In this document: positions 13,151 through 24,585 of the stretch, in pieces
How the letters are laid out: each line of letters begins with the position of its first letter
How positions within the stretch are numbered: the first letter of the stretch is position 1
Source: Eopsaltria australis
Lineage: Eukaryota; Chordata; Aves; Passeriformes; Petroicidae
Assembly (NCBI GenBank): GCA_034509425.1
Contig: JAVTVJ010000033.1
Coordinates: forward strand, 1,116,001-1,180,000
Direction of reading: 5' to 3'
Length of the DNA stretch: 64,000 nucleotides
Position numbers and translations under genes: made by a program
The notes under the pieces: model-generated
What the model was told of the DNA's origin: nothing
Databases searched by the model: none
Seen by the model: only the letters and a program-made list of their open reading frames with translations

Positions 13151-13615
13151 AAATCTCTTGCAGGACAAAAGATGTGAATTTGAAAACTAAATAAATATTT
13201 TGTATTTTATATAGCTATAATTTGCCTGCTTAAAAATACATTATTTCTGTTTCTGTCCATAGTGTCAAAGAAAATCACTTCCAAATGATCGCACTTTAAA
13301 ATTACTATATATATACTGAACATTTTAAATAATTGTAACTTAAAGTGACTTGCTAAAATTAGCCCTGAAAACGGATCCCAAAGACAAGTGGAACAGAAGA
13401 AAAGAAAAACATCCTTGACAACTAATTTCTCCTTTGTATTTTCAATTCTTTCTTTGCTTCGTTTTTAGACCTCCTTTCAATAAAGCTGAAGATTTTAATT
13501 CAACAGGACTTAATTTTCATGATGTGCTAGCACGAATTGTCTAAACTAGAACAAGTTCCTGAATCAGTCCTTAGTCTTTAATATACATGCAGAAGAACAA
13601 AGATTTTATTTTCGT

Positions 13616-14072
13616 ATGACTTGGAAGGGACTTCAAAGACCATCTAGTTCCAACCTCTGTGCCATGGGCAGGGACACCTTCTACTAGATCAGGTTGCTCA
13701 AAGCCCCATCCATCCTGGCCGTGAACACTTCCAGGGTTGAGGCATCCACAACCTCTGTGGACAACCTGTTACAGGGCCTCACCACACCCACAGAAAAAAA
13801 TTGCTTCATAATGTCCAATATAAACTTACTGTCTTTCAATTTCAAGCCATTCCTCCCTGTCTTGTCACTGCATGCTCTCGTAAAAAGTCTCTGAGCTTCT
13901 TTCTCATAGGCTCCCTTCAGGTACTGGAAGGCTGCAATCAGGTTACACAGAAGCCTTTTCTTCTCCAGGCTGAACAAACCTAAACCTCTCAGCCTTTCCT
14001 TACAGGACAGCCTAGGAAAACATTGGCTTTCTTGGCTGTAAATGCACATTGCCAGCTCTTGTCCATTCTATG
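13616..14072 (-). mobile_element. CR1 LINE, 3' fragment with ORF2 C-terminus (minus strand)
   Basis: A reversed CR1 copy. The left edge shows GACTTGGAAGGGACTTC and ATCTAGTTCCAACCTC, the reverse complement of the CR1 terminal block, but the octamer tail itself is lost or diverged. A minus-strand frame stays open for 121 codons (13684-14049). Part of it resembles the CR1 ORF2 C-terminus, with KFILDIMKQFF followed by EVVDASTLEVF, so the coding end is still partly readable. To the right the reversed 'sequence of leader' continues through CTTCTCCAGGCTGAACAAAC. A small internal gap is suggested where the copy jumps at about 14008-14020. It is a dead, 5'-truncated copy and shares its terminal subtype with the CR1 at 44 kb. 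Confidence 0.93.
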
Positions 14073-17000
14073 ATTTTTTGAAGAAATAATTTATTTGTGG
14101 GTATAGGGTTTTTTCTTCTTCCTGTTGTTAAATCTTTATTCTCTGTTTTTGACATCAAAATTATTTGCACAGAAGCTAATCATTATGTCACAAATATTAT
14201 ATCAGGTAGTGAATAAATAAGATGACATCTGTTAGCTTTGGGGACCATCTGTTAGGCTGGAGAATTATGGATGTGTTGTTAAATTTAAATTATATTAATT
14301 GCAAGCACAATAGGAGGGTGCAATAGGCAGTATAAGAGACTAGTGCTCTCTGGTTTATCTCATGAAAAGCAGGAAGAGTGGCTGTAGTCAAGAAAATTGC
14401 TACAACAACATAAAGGAGAGGTTATATTTGTGAAGAACAGAAAAATAATTTTAAATAAGAGAAAACAAAGAAACAGCTTTTGCATGACCATGGGTATTGG
14501 ATTAAGTATACCTTTGAAGATAATAATTTAAGAAGTAATTTAGGCACATGCCAGGCTAGAATTACACAGTTAAATGTCAGGTAAATTACCAAAATATGAG
14601 AGGGATTTCAAGAAATTAAAACTTTGTAGAACAAACTTTTCCTTCAGAGTCTCTTCATTTTCAGAGTCAGACACTTTGACTTGTATTAGGAGCTTTTGAT
14701 GCCAGAATTATATAATAGGTAAATACTATTAAACGTAAACATAGTGTACAGATTTAAGCACAATCCGAAAGTCACAATCAGTGTTGAAGGTAGAATATGC
14801 AAAAATTTTCAAAGGAAAAACTGCTGCAATATCAGGTTATATATGAATATATGTGCAACACATAATTTATAATATTATGTATTATGTATTGTACATATTC
14901 ACATGCAGTCTATGTCTGAGCTTGAAGCACATCCATCTTACATGTTTTGAACAGACAGAAATACAAAGTTCTTAGGATGATTTACGATACTGATTTGATT
15001 CTTCTTCCTAAATTCACAGAAGTTTATCCACAGAGCAAAATGTCAATTACTGAGCAACTGCAATACTAGCTAGTTACTGGAAACACAGTTTAGTAGTCTT
15101 CCTCTTCTTTCTGCTCTCTTGGAAGGCATCAGGTATGCACATTAAGTATTTTCACTGCTTCGATTTAAACTTTGCTAGAGGTTTAAGACCATCTATGGTT
15201 TTTGTAAATCATGTTTTTTATAATCTCTCTCTCATACCTCATACAAGGTCTGGTATGTTTTCCCACATACTTCTTTGCTGTTTCAGGCAATTAAATCAGT
15301 TGATTCCATTTTTATTCTTTCCAACTGCATTTTTCTCTATATCCTCCTTCAGAATAACTTCCATTTATGACTTTACCTTAGCTATTCTAACTCAAGATAC
15401 CTCTTACCACACTTACTTTTACAGAACCCATTGAACTCAGTTGACTCTTACTTGCTGTCGAATTTAGCAATGGTAAAAAAAGTAGGAAAGGAGTACTTTT
15501 GAGAAAAGGAAGGTTAAAATAAGTATTAAAACATCATCTCAGTCATTGTCTTGAATTCCATTTCATCTACACTTTCCTCAGTCAGTCATTGTCAAATCCA
15601 TTTGCAGATTCCTCATAGCAGAACAGCAGTTTTTTCTCCCTCTTTTAAAGCCATTCTAACACTCTGGAAGTGCCCTGTAAATAATTATAAAAGATATTGG
15701 GAATACAATGCATTTCAATGCAATTCCTATGCATTGATTAATATTGTAGCCAGAAGCTGGGGTAAGATAAGATTCAACCCATATCCCAGTTTACTGAGAC
15801 CTAGAGTGGTGAATTAACTTTATTTGCTTCATTGTGATTAAATCAGGAAATGGATCTCACCGTTTTTATTTTATTTTAATTTTGTTTTTACTTCTCAGAT
15901 AATCTAATGAAAACCATCCATAATAAAAGGTAATTGACAGGAAAGAAACCTGAATAGTTTCAACTGTGCTCCACTAATTAATTTAATTTTTGTCTAAATA
16001 GAACCTATCAAACAGAATTTCTTTAAACAGATGACAGAATTATCTTGGGGACAAAAAGAGACACTTTTGTATGATTTGTCCTCTATTGAAAGTTTTGCTA
16101 TAAATATTCACATCTAGATTTAGTCCTAATATAGAACCTTAAAGAAAATTTATAAAAAGAAACAATGTTGTATCTCTCATGTCCCAGAAATTCTGGGTTA
16201 TTCTTATTATCCAGAAGTTCTCTCAATGTCATAATTTCTGTATATCTTCTGTCTACAAAATGTGTTGTAGTGTACCACATGCTATTGTTAAACAGACACT
16301 CTAGTTTTAAAGTTACCTGAGGTAACTTCCAATTGTATTTTCCAAGGAAATAACAACAGAGCAATATAAGATAAGATCCTCTCATCTTTGTATTTACTTA
16401 TGAATCTTCTTGGAAAATTTGGGAAGGAACATAGTTAAATAATTCTACGCATTCTGAGTCTTCAAAATGTCTCTCATTTTAAAAACGCCTTTCATATTAC
16501 AACAAGATCTCATTCTTAGAAATTCTGGCTGATCCCAGACCTATCGTATGGCCAGCTTATAGACAGTGATACCAGTACACAAGGATGTGGTATGAATTAT
16601 ATGCTTAATCCTACTACTATTACTAATAATAATAATTTAACTGAACAATATACTTTCTATCAGCCTGAGTAACTAGTTTCCAGAACATCTTTACAGCTTT
16701 TACAATTAACAAAAACATCCAGAGGCAAAAGCAAAATAAAACAAATCTTCAGCCATCAGTATTATACGAACCATGATGAGAAGTCTGCAGGCTAGGATAC
16801 AAAAACTTGACACAGGCAAAAAAAGATAGAAAGAAGTACTGCAGTAATATATAGAGGAATTAATGAGAAATAATTCTAAATCACAGCTGTATTCCTAAAC
16901 AGAATATATGTTACACTGTAAATCTTTCCTAGATTTTTAATTTCTAGGCTACATAAAAAGTTGGTAAGACACATCCCTGCTTTTAAGAACATGTGTTTAT

Positions 17001-19091
17001 TTGGGATTTTTTGTTAAATAACACATTAAAGATTAAGTTGTGTCGTCATTGGCAAATGTATGTTTTATTGACAGAATGAAGGTAAAGACTTGGGAGAAGA
17101 GCAAGCAGAAGGCATCTCTCAGCATTCCTGCTGCATCACGTTACTATTGTTTCTTGATTCCTTAACCTTTCAGTGCTCACTGTGGTGAAACATTAAACTC
17201 CTACATGTTTCTGGTGTCCCATCAATGTTTTTCATTCTCCATAGGAGAACTTCAGTGACAACTGAACTTCATGGAGTTTTCCATTATGAAATTTATATTT
17301 CCAATATATTCCAAACCCATAGCTTAACTACAGGAAGTTATTGTGGGCTTCTAAAATATAATTCACTCCTGATCCTCTGAAAATGAGGCTGTTCACAGCT
17401 TAAATATAACTAAGTATTAAGTAAGGCAAATAGGAGAATTGTGCTTCTTGAGAGCAAAAAGTGATTGTTTTTCTTTTTATTCTTCCATGCAGTTTACAAT
17501 AGAAGCATGATTTTTCCTTTATCAAGTATGAAAAGTGAATGTGCTCTCTGGTTCTAACATCCCAAAAAAATAGCACTGACAATTCACTCATTGTTTCATG
17601 AACGAGTTTAATTCAGATTCCTACTAGTTCTTCATTGTAAAAAAATTTCAAAGTTCTTTCAGGACTGGTTTCATCTTCCATCTGCTGCTAGATATAACCC
17701 CTCCCTCAAAAAAAAAAAATCTAGAAGATTTGTTTAGTTGAATTACCAAAAAAGATTTTGACCACATTTAAGTGTAGCTATGCAAAGGGTGAATGTTTAC
17801 ACAGCTGTTCAAGAAAGAGAGTGAAGACTACCAGGAAAAGAAGAAACTAAGAAAAGACCAATGATTAATGTGTTTAGGAGGACCTTTTACTATGTGGCAG
17901 TACACTGACACTAAATGGTACATTTTGTAACTCTACGTGTTAGCCATTCTGCCTTAAAACATAAAAACCTTGCCTTTTTGATCACAGTGCCAAGCCAACA
18001 GTATATACCTTCAGGAAGCACCTATCAGCATTTGCAAGGAGGTGATCACCTAAAGCATATTAAAGCCAGTCAAGTCCCTTACCAAGAAAACCATTAAATC
18101 AAAAATTTTAATACCAGGATGCACAATTTCAATGAGCCTTAGCATCCGTCCTGAAAAAATAATCTCTTTAAAACTAGAAAATGCATTTATTATGGTTTAA
18201 TTTTTCTCCAGTGGTATTTTGACAGTTCTGAAAGTTACAGGTCTATGCCATTAAAGAAAGTGAGAAGGGAATATTCTATACTTGGTTCATTGTCAAGGTT
18301 TTATGACTATAGCAAATGAATTTCTGGCTAGTTGGCTAAATTACGTTAATATGTATAGAAAACATATTCTTTTTCCCCCATAAATCCAAATGGTAAAAGA
18401 TAAATAATGAAGTCCATGAATCAGGAATGGATTTAGCAATTTTAATTCATTGTGACTGAAAAGTGTCAATTAGAAATTTAGGCATAAAATGAGGAAAGGG
18501 TCATTTTCATATTATATGCAGCCATCACATTTCTGGCTTTTTGAAAACATCTGTAATAGTGTTTGCAATAATAATAAATTCTAAGGGCTCCCATCCTCAT
18601 GTGGTATTCTGTGAGACAAGTGTATAAAAACAGTTTGAAATGGAAAATGTTCAATATAATTTTTTCCCCAGGGTTTCTCCACTGTTTGATTAGAGAATGG
18701 CTGCATTCAAACATATTACCATTCTGTCAGCAGCGTTCACAGACTTGTACTTTCACTGCATGATAAATGAAGTTTACACAGTTTTCATTGAGCGAGGATA
18801 GAGTCTAGTGATGCAGTGATGCACACGTGATTTGTAAGTGTCTGATTTGGTTAATCATTAATTATTGCAGTCTTAAACTTTCAGGAATTCTGTGCAAACA
18901 TGGAAATCAGATGGGAATGATCCCCAGGGTGTTGTACATCACCCTAGTACTATGGAAGTAGAGAAAACATACCAACTTCTACCAGCAATGATCTGTCTGA
19001 CTGACTGAATTTTTTCCCCAGTTATACTTGTTAAAGAAGAGCATTTAAAATTAATCCAGTGTTTAAACAGGTTTATTTGTTGACAAAGCCA
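14073..19091. other. AT-rich sequence without recognisable gene
   Basis: Five kilobases without a supported gene or named element. A TA-rich cluster with repeated TATGTAT/ATTATGT phrases lies at 14833-14902. A short TACTA/ATAATAATAAT tract lies at about 16612-16637. The segment 18720-18900 has mixed composition with several TTAATCATTAATTATT-like homeodomain-type cores; I note it only as a possible conserved non-coding element. Confidence 0.5.
14833..14902. repeat. AT-rich low-complexity tract
   Basis: Repeated TATAT, ATTATGTATT and TGTACATATT phrases make a TA-rich tract with imperfect inverted symmetry. It is simple sequence with no further function visible. Confidence 0.6.
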
Positions 19092-19828
19092 GAGAATCAC
19101 AGAACATGCTGAGTTGAAAGGGACTCACAAGGATCATCAAAATCTATTTCCTGACCCTCCACTGGACACTCCAAGAGTCACACCATGTGCCTGAGAGCAT
19201 TGTCCAAACACTTCTTGAACTCTCTTGGGCTTGGTGCTGTAAGCACTTCCCTGGGGAGGCTATTCCAGTGCCCAGCCACCCTCTGGGTGAAGAAACTTTT
19301 CCTAACATCCAACCCAAACCTACCTCTGACCCAGCTTCATGCCTTTTGCTTGGGTCCTGTCATTGGTCACAAGACAGAAGAGATCAGCACCTTCCCCTCT
19401 GTACTTCCCCTCATGAGGAAGCTGCAGACTGCACTGAGTCTCCCCTCAGTCTCCTCTTCTCCAGGCTTGAACAGACCAAGTGACTTCAGCTGCTCTTCCT
19501 GTGTCTTCCCGTCATTGTCCTTCACCATCGTCATTGCCCTCCTTTGGACATTCTCTGGCAGTCTGTCTTTCTTACATTGTGGCACTCAAAACTGCCCCCA
19601 GCACTCGAGGTGAGGCCGCCCCAGAGCAGAGAAGAGTGGGACAATCCCCTCCCTTGCCCAGCTGGTGATGTTGTGCCTGATGCCCCCCAGGACACGGGTG
19701 ACCCTCCTGGCTGCCAGGGCACTGCCAGCTCATGTTCAACTTGCCATCAACCAGGACCCCCAGGTCTCTTTCCTTGTGCTGCTCTCCAGCCTCTCATTCC
19801 CCAGTCTGCCCGTACATCATACATGCAT
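19092..19828 (-). mobile_element. CR1 LINE, ~740-bp 3' fragment (minus strand)
   Basis: A reversed CR1 copy, clearly GC-richer than its surroundings and one of the best-preserved elements here. From the left it shows AGAATCACAGAACATGCTGA (reversed tail), AGTTGAAAGGGACTCACAAG and the phrase CACACCATGTGCCTGAGAGC. The reversed ORF2 end follows with GGGTGAAGAAACTTTTCCTA and TCTCCTCTTCTCCAGGCTTG. It continues with CACTCGAGGTGAGGCCGCCC and CAGGACCCCCAGGTCTCTTT before breaking off near CCGTACATC at about 19822. Several open frames on the plus strand (up to 142 codons at 19185-19613) are antisense to the element and not genes. The terminal phrase shared with the plus-strand copy at 24.3 kb places both in one CR1 subfamily. 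Confidence 0.95.
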
Positions 19829-20310
19829 TCCCCTTACAGTGTGGTTTGGTAAGCAGTCCATATGCAAAACTTGTAGAAATTAAATTATTACTTTGGGGTT
19901 TCTTTTTACACAAACTGTTCATCCGTTCTATAAGTTGATGGATCAGTTTAATGATATTTACAGAAGGTCTGCCTCATTGTGAAGGAATACAGAAAACTGG
20001 TCTTCTCAGGTTTTCTTTTAGTGGAATATTTTTCACAAAATAAAAGGGTCTAAAAAAAAGGAGAAAATAGTCCTGTAATGGTAGGCTCTTCCATTTGCCA
20101 GGCAAGAAACTTAATCACCCAAAAACAGAACACTGACATTAGAAATGATTACATGAGTTATCATTCATTATTGCAGTAAGAAGTTAGATCAGACTGTACA
20201 TTCTCCATTTCATCTAACTTCTTTCAGGGTTGAAAGTGTTTCTAAACATTTTGCTTTGACTCAAAATAGCCATGGCTTGACACCTGCAGGTCTTTTGGTT
20301 TAGGAAAAAT
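19829..20310. other. AT-rich sequence without recognisable gene
   Basis: Nothing recognised. Ordinary AT-rich sequence between a CR1 copy and an old CR1-like tail. Confidence 0.55.
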
Positions 20311-20365
20311 TTCAGACTAGATGATCCTGATAGTCCCTTCTCGTGTTAAAATACATAGATACGAG
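20311..20365 (+). mobile_element. ancient CR1-like 3' tail (very short)
   Basis: The phrase AGACTAGATGATCCTGATAG is followed by TCCCTTCTCGTGTTAAAATA and a diverged ATAGATACGA end. This matches the layout of the terminal block in old reptile/bird CR1-type LINEs (GACTAGATGATC, then GGTCCCTTCT, then TTAAAAT and an octamer tail). Only about 55 bp is recognisable, so family membership rests on one short motif series. The copy looks older than the other CR1 elements here. Confidence 0.55.
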
Positions 20366-22966
20366 CAACTGGGGCTGAGTTGGGGAGAAAGACAGAAGGA
20401 AAATCTTCATACTTTAGGTGATGAGCTAGACTTAACTACAGTGGGCAGTATAAATAACTGTGAAGTGGTTGATCACCCCTAGGTGCTCTGCAGCACTTTT
20501 CCATGGTGTTGCTCACAGGCAGAGCCAAAGGGCTTGACTAGACTAGGAATACATTTTTCCATAATTGTACAATACTGACATCCACACTGCAGTCTAGGAG
20601 CTCCAAACAGCCCATGATCTCTAGGGCATAGACCCAATGTTTCAGTGCCCTTGACTTTATGGAAATATGCATTTATTGACCGAGAGAATAAAACCATGCT
20701 TGCTCTATGTGTATATTTATCTTAAGATGAGATCTACCCTCAGGCAAATATTCGAAGTTTCCAAATGCCATCTTCAACTATATAAATATCTCTTCCATAG
20801 AAAATTATCAGTGTTTTCAGACAGTTAATGTCATAGATAAGTGTAATAGGTCACACTGGCAGGAAACTTATTCAAGGAACTCTACTTTTCTGTTTGGATG
20901 CAAGATGTGATTGTGTATCACTAAGCACATCAAGTGAATAATCTATTACTAATAAAAGCTACAGATTTTTTAATTCCTTTCCCATTAACCTGAAAGATTA
21001 GGAATCCTAAACCTGTTAAAAAATAACCTAAAGAAATGTATTGTGAGTCATAGCTTTCATTTTAATCCATGACTAACATTCTTCTTTCCAGACAGCTTAT
21101 TGTGGTTACTTGTTTCGTTTTGTTCTGTTTTTCCTCTATATCAATCAGAAAAGCAGGACCATGGTTAAAAGCAGAGTGTATACTTCTCTTTCAGAACATC
21201 TTTAAGTGTAAATGAATACAATAAAAATTTTATTCACAAGGTATTTTATTTCATATTTAGTTCTGAGTTAGATTTTACATGTGATTCCAAAATATTTTTT
21301 GATAAATACATCAACTCACACCTGTCAACCTTCTCTCAGGCACTCCATGGTTCTAAATGAATCCAGTTCGAGCACTGTAACTGTTCTGCATCAGTTTCGT
21401 TTGCACCATTTTCTGTTAAAGAAAAGTACTGAGGTGGCTTCAGAGTTTGTGTCTTTCATATGACAGGGTGATTACACAGACCAAAGGATCTGCAGATTAA
21501 GGAAAGAAAAGGAAAAAATAAACATTTTAAATTAAAGCAAAAGAGGTGTCAATATTGCTTTATCTAAAAAAAAAATTTAAAATGTACTAAATGTAATGCA
21601 GAATTACTTATCCATATAGGAGTCCTATATGAGATTTTTATGTTCTCAGTCAGCAGGAAATTCCCCTTATCCCAGAAAAGTTGTGTTCTTGTCCTCCACA
21701 TGCTCTTCTATACTTTCTCTCCATCACATTTTTTCTATATTGCTTTATAAACATTTATATCCTTCTTTCCTTTCCTCCCTTGTATTCTTATTTTCATGCT
21801 CTGTCCTTGGCTCTAACCAACTTAGAATTAACAATAGAAAAATCTCACAAAAAATAATGGCCATGTTAAACAGATATAAAAATAAGTATATATTTATATA
21901 ATTTTATTGCTGACTTAGCTCCATGGTACTCAAACTGAAAGATTGCTTGGATCATAAATAAGAAAAAAATCATATTGTTTATGAAAGAATTTGTTCTACA
22001 GGATGGATCAGCAACTCATAGAAACTTTAATGTATTGCTCACTGTAATAGGAAGAGGCAGCATGTGCAGAATATTTTATTTAAATATATTGATCTTTTGA
22101 CATATGGTTATAAAAAAAAGAGAAGAAATTCTAGCAGATCCAATGAAAAAAAACCCTGAAATTATATTTTGCGGCAGTTTTGCATATATCAACTGGAAAC
22201 TCCAAAACAAAATTCTTTACAAATGTATTAATGCTTGAGCTACTCATTTATCATATAAGTGTCAGACAAGACTCATAAGTCTCTTTCATGTATTGTTGGT
22301 GAAGGTCACAGAAAGGCAGACTTTCAAATGACCTTCTCTCTCCCTAAATTACTGCAATGAAACTGTAAAATGAACATGTCAAGAATACTATATGATTTTC
22401 AGTGGCATACACTCTACCTAAGTGATCCTTTCACATCAAATGCAGGTTATGAGATGCTTAGGCTGTAAGTGGGCAAGTCTGTCCCAGGCTGTTCTATCCC
22501 TTGAGTTGTCTGCCTGCCAAGATGAGGCACAAATTGTGTCTTTTAAATTCTTGAGCAGGTAAAGAAGTTTTGTGTTTGGAACTTAATGGGTTCTATAAAT
22601 AGGTGTGGGACTTAGCAGTTACTGTAATCATTTATGCAAGGAAATAAGGTCTCCTTTCTGCCTCATCCAATAAGCATTTTGTTGTGGAACCTAAAACCTT
22701 GAATACATTGTCTTGCAGCTGCTCTTCACCAGAACCTTGCACCAAGTGGAGAAGAGATGATCTCCCTGAGACATTTTATGGTCCTAAGGAAAGACTATCC
22801 ATAGAAATATCCCAGAAACCACATGTATGCATCTGGACAGACTTGTGTATACTGACTATATATTTAGATGATGGTGATTAGATGTTACTGCTGGGTTTTG
22901 TGTAATCTCTAAACTTCTTATACTGAAATGAAACTGCTTTGATGAACCAGGACACCACTAACTACT

Positions 22967-23044
22967 AAAAAAAAAAAAAAACACCAAACCCCCAAACCAG
23001 ACAAAAAAAATCCCAACAAAAATAACCAAACAACTAAAAAACCA
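22967..23044. repeat. A/C-rich low-complexity tract
   Basis: A run of 15 A residues (22967-22981) is followed by about 60 bases made almost only of A and C, with a single G (in CCAGAC) and a single T-containing cluster before ACTAAAAAACCA. It could be a decayed poly(A) tail or simple sequence. No retroposed body is recognisable to its left. Confidence 0.7.
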
Positions 23045-23675
23045 GCTGCCTTTGAATTCTAAGCAAATATTTCAGAAGTAATGGTTTCATAACCCTCTTA
23101 AAAACCCAATTACTCCTAACCAAGAAGTTCCATCTTTACCTGGAAAAGGAAGTTCTTATATTTCTTATGCATTGTTTATGTGACCTTCTCAAACATTTTT
23201 GCTTGAAGTTGAACATTGTCACACTTATCCTCTCCAGAGCATTGATTCTTTTATGTAGGAGATTATCAAGTTTTGATCATGTGAAGAGTAAAACACTAAT
23301 GCCACTTTTCCCTCAAAACAGCAAATAACATACTCAGGAGTCACCTCTTCAAGAAAAGTGAACCAGGAGAAAAAGATAAACAACAAAAGTCAAATATTCT
23401 TATTGAAACTGTCTGTTCTATCCAAATCCAGAAACATCCACTTCTCCTTTTATAAACCCTCTTTCCTCCCCTGCCTCCTTCACTAAATGGGCACCATGTG
23501 TGTTTGCCAGCACAGAGAACATAGAGGAGATTGCAAGAATTGTAAATGGAAAGGCCAGGATGTGAAGTGAAAGCTTTAATGCACAAATTAGTAAGAATTT
23601 TCTAATTAATATCAGTAGGTATACAGGACAGTTCTGTCTTGCTGGGCATACTGAACTATGAATTAAATGAAGAAT

Positions 23676-23708
23676 GGAGAGAGAAAGAGAGAGAGGGAGA
23701 GAGAAAGA
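23676..23708. repeat. GA-rich simple repeat
   Basis: An interrupted (GA)n purine tract, GGAGAGAGAAAGAGAGAGAG followed by a short continuation. It is all purine on the plus strand. Confidence 0.85.
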
Positions 23709-24269
23709 ATAATCTTCCTGATTGGACAAGTGCAGCTCTAATATCATTAGTACAGAAAAGAGACTAAAAGAAGAACTACAGAGGAGTTATGATTAAGAAC
23801 TTCTTAGCTATTTATCACCTTTTTTATTTAGTCTTGCTGTATTTCTGGCTGGTTGGGTATGCATTTATGACTGATGAATTTAGCATATCGACTGTTTTCA
23901 CACTGTATTTATAAAATACTTCTAATGGCATATAATGGAATATTTTGCCTTTTGATAAAATGCGTAATCCATCAACACAACAGGCAGAATGAAAATGGAA
24001 GAAAACATTTGTTCAGAAAGCTTTTAAATTACATTATTTGTTCATGTTAACATTTTTTTCCTCTTGCTACGTCTATCTTCTTCCACGAGGACCAAATCAA
24101 GCAATTACGTAGAAAAAAAAACCCAAACAACTTTCCCTGATAGTTCACATATTATCAGGGGAACCAGCAGGGAATGATTTGCAAAATTGTTGTTTGCTGA
24201 GCTCATGTATCAACAGCTGAAGTCCACAACTGTTAAATTTAGAACACAACAAGCTCAGCTGTAGTGAAG

Positions 24270-24585
24270 TACAGAGGGGAAGTGGAGGAACAGGCACTGA
24301 TCTCTTTGTGGTACCCAGGGACAGGGAATGGCCTGAAGTTGTGTCAGGGTAGGTTCAGGTTGGATATCAGGAAAAGGTTCTTGACTCAGAGGGTGGTTGG
24401 GCACTGGAACGAGCTCCCCAGGGAAGTGGTCACAGCACCAAGTCTGAGAGAGCTGAAGACGCATTTGGGCAATGCTGTCAGGCACACGGTGTGACTCTTG
24501 GGGATGGCACTGTGCAGGGCCAGGAGCTGGACTTTGATGATCCATGTGGGTCCTTTCCAACTCAACATATTCTGTGATTCTATGA
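24270..24585 (+). mobile_element. CR1 LINE, 3' fragment with readable ORF2 C-terminus
   Basis: A forward CR1 copy. A plus frame open from 24264 to 24494 encodes the end of CR1 ORF2. The C-terminal signature RFRLDIRKRFLTQRVVGHW and then LPREVV are visible, residues typical of the segment after the reverse-transcriptase domain. The 3' untranslated block follows with GGTGTGACTCTTGGGGATGG, GGGCCAGGAGCTGGACTTTG, ATGATCCATGTGGGTCC and CAACTCAACATATTCTG, ending in the tail GATTCTATGA at 24576-24585. The ORF2 end carries few disruptions, so this copy is fairly young by the standards of the window, but it is 5'-truncated and dead. It belongs to the same subfamily as the reversed copy at 19.1-19.8 kb, making an inverted pair about 5 kb apart. 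Confidence 0.95.

Larger units (their letters stand above)
9877..13615. other. AT-rich sequence without recognisable gene
   Basis: No gene or named element is supported. It holds a (TTA)n tract at 12167-12186 and a perfect 15-bp tandem duplication at 13121-13150, listed separately. Several open frames of about 60-70 codons occur at 9979-10473 in a T-rich stretch, but they look like chance frames in low-complexity sequence. Confidence 0.55.
20366..24269. other. AT-rich sequence without recognisable gene
   Basis: No supported gene. It contains an A/C-rich G-poor tract at 22967-23044 and a GA-rich tract at 23676-23708, both listed separately. A short stem-loop occurs at 24135-24161, with CCCTGATA matched by TATCAGGG. 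The remainder is ordinary AT-rich DNA. Confidence 0.5.

Noticed and set aside
19185..19613. 142-codon plus-strand open frame and overlapping shorter frames
   Set aside because: They lie antisense to a clearly recognisable minus-strand CR1 copy. The openness reflects its GC-richer composition, not a gene.
22967..23044. Poly(A)-like tract as the tail of a retroposed gene
   Set aside because: No gene-like body or target duplication is visible to the left; it is better read as low-complexity DNA.
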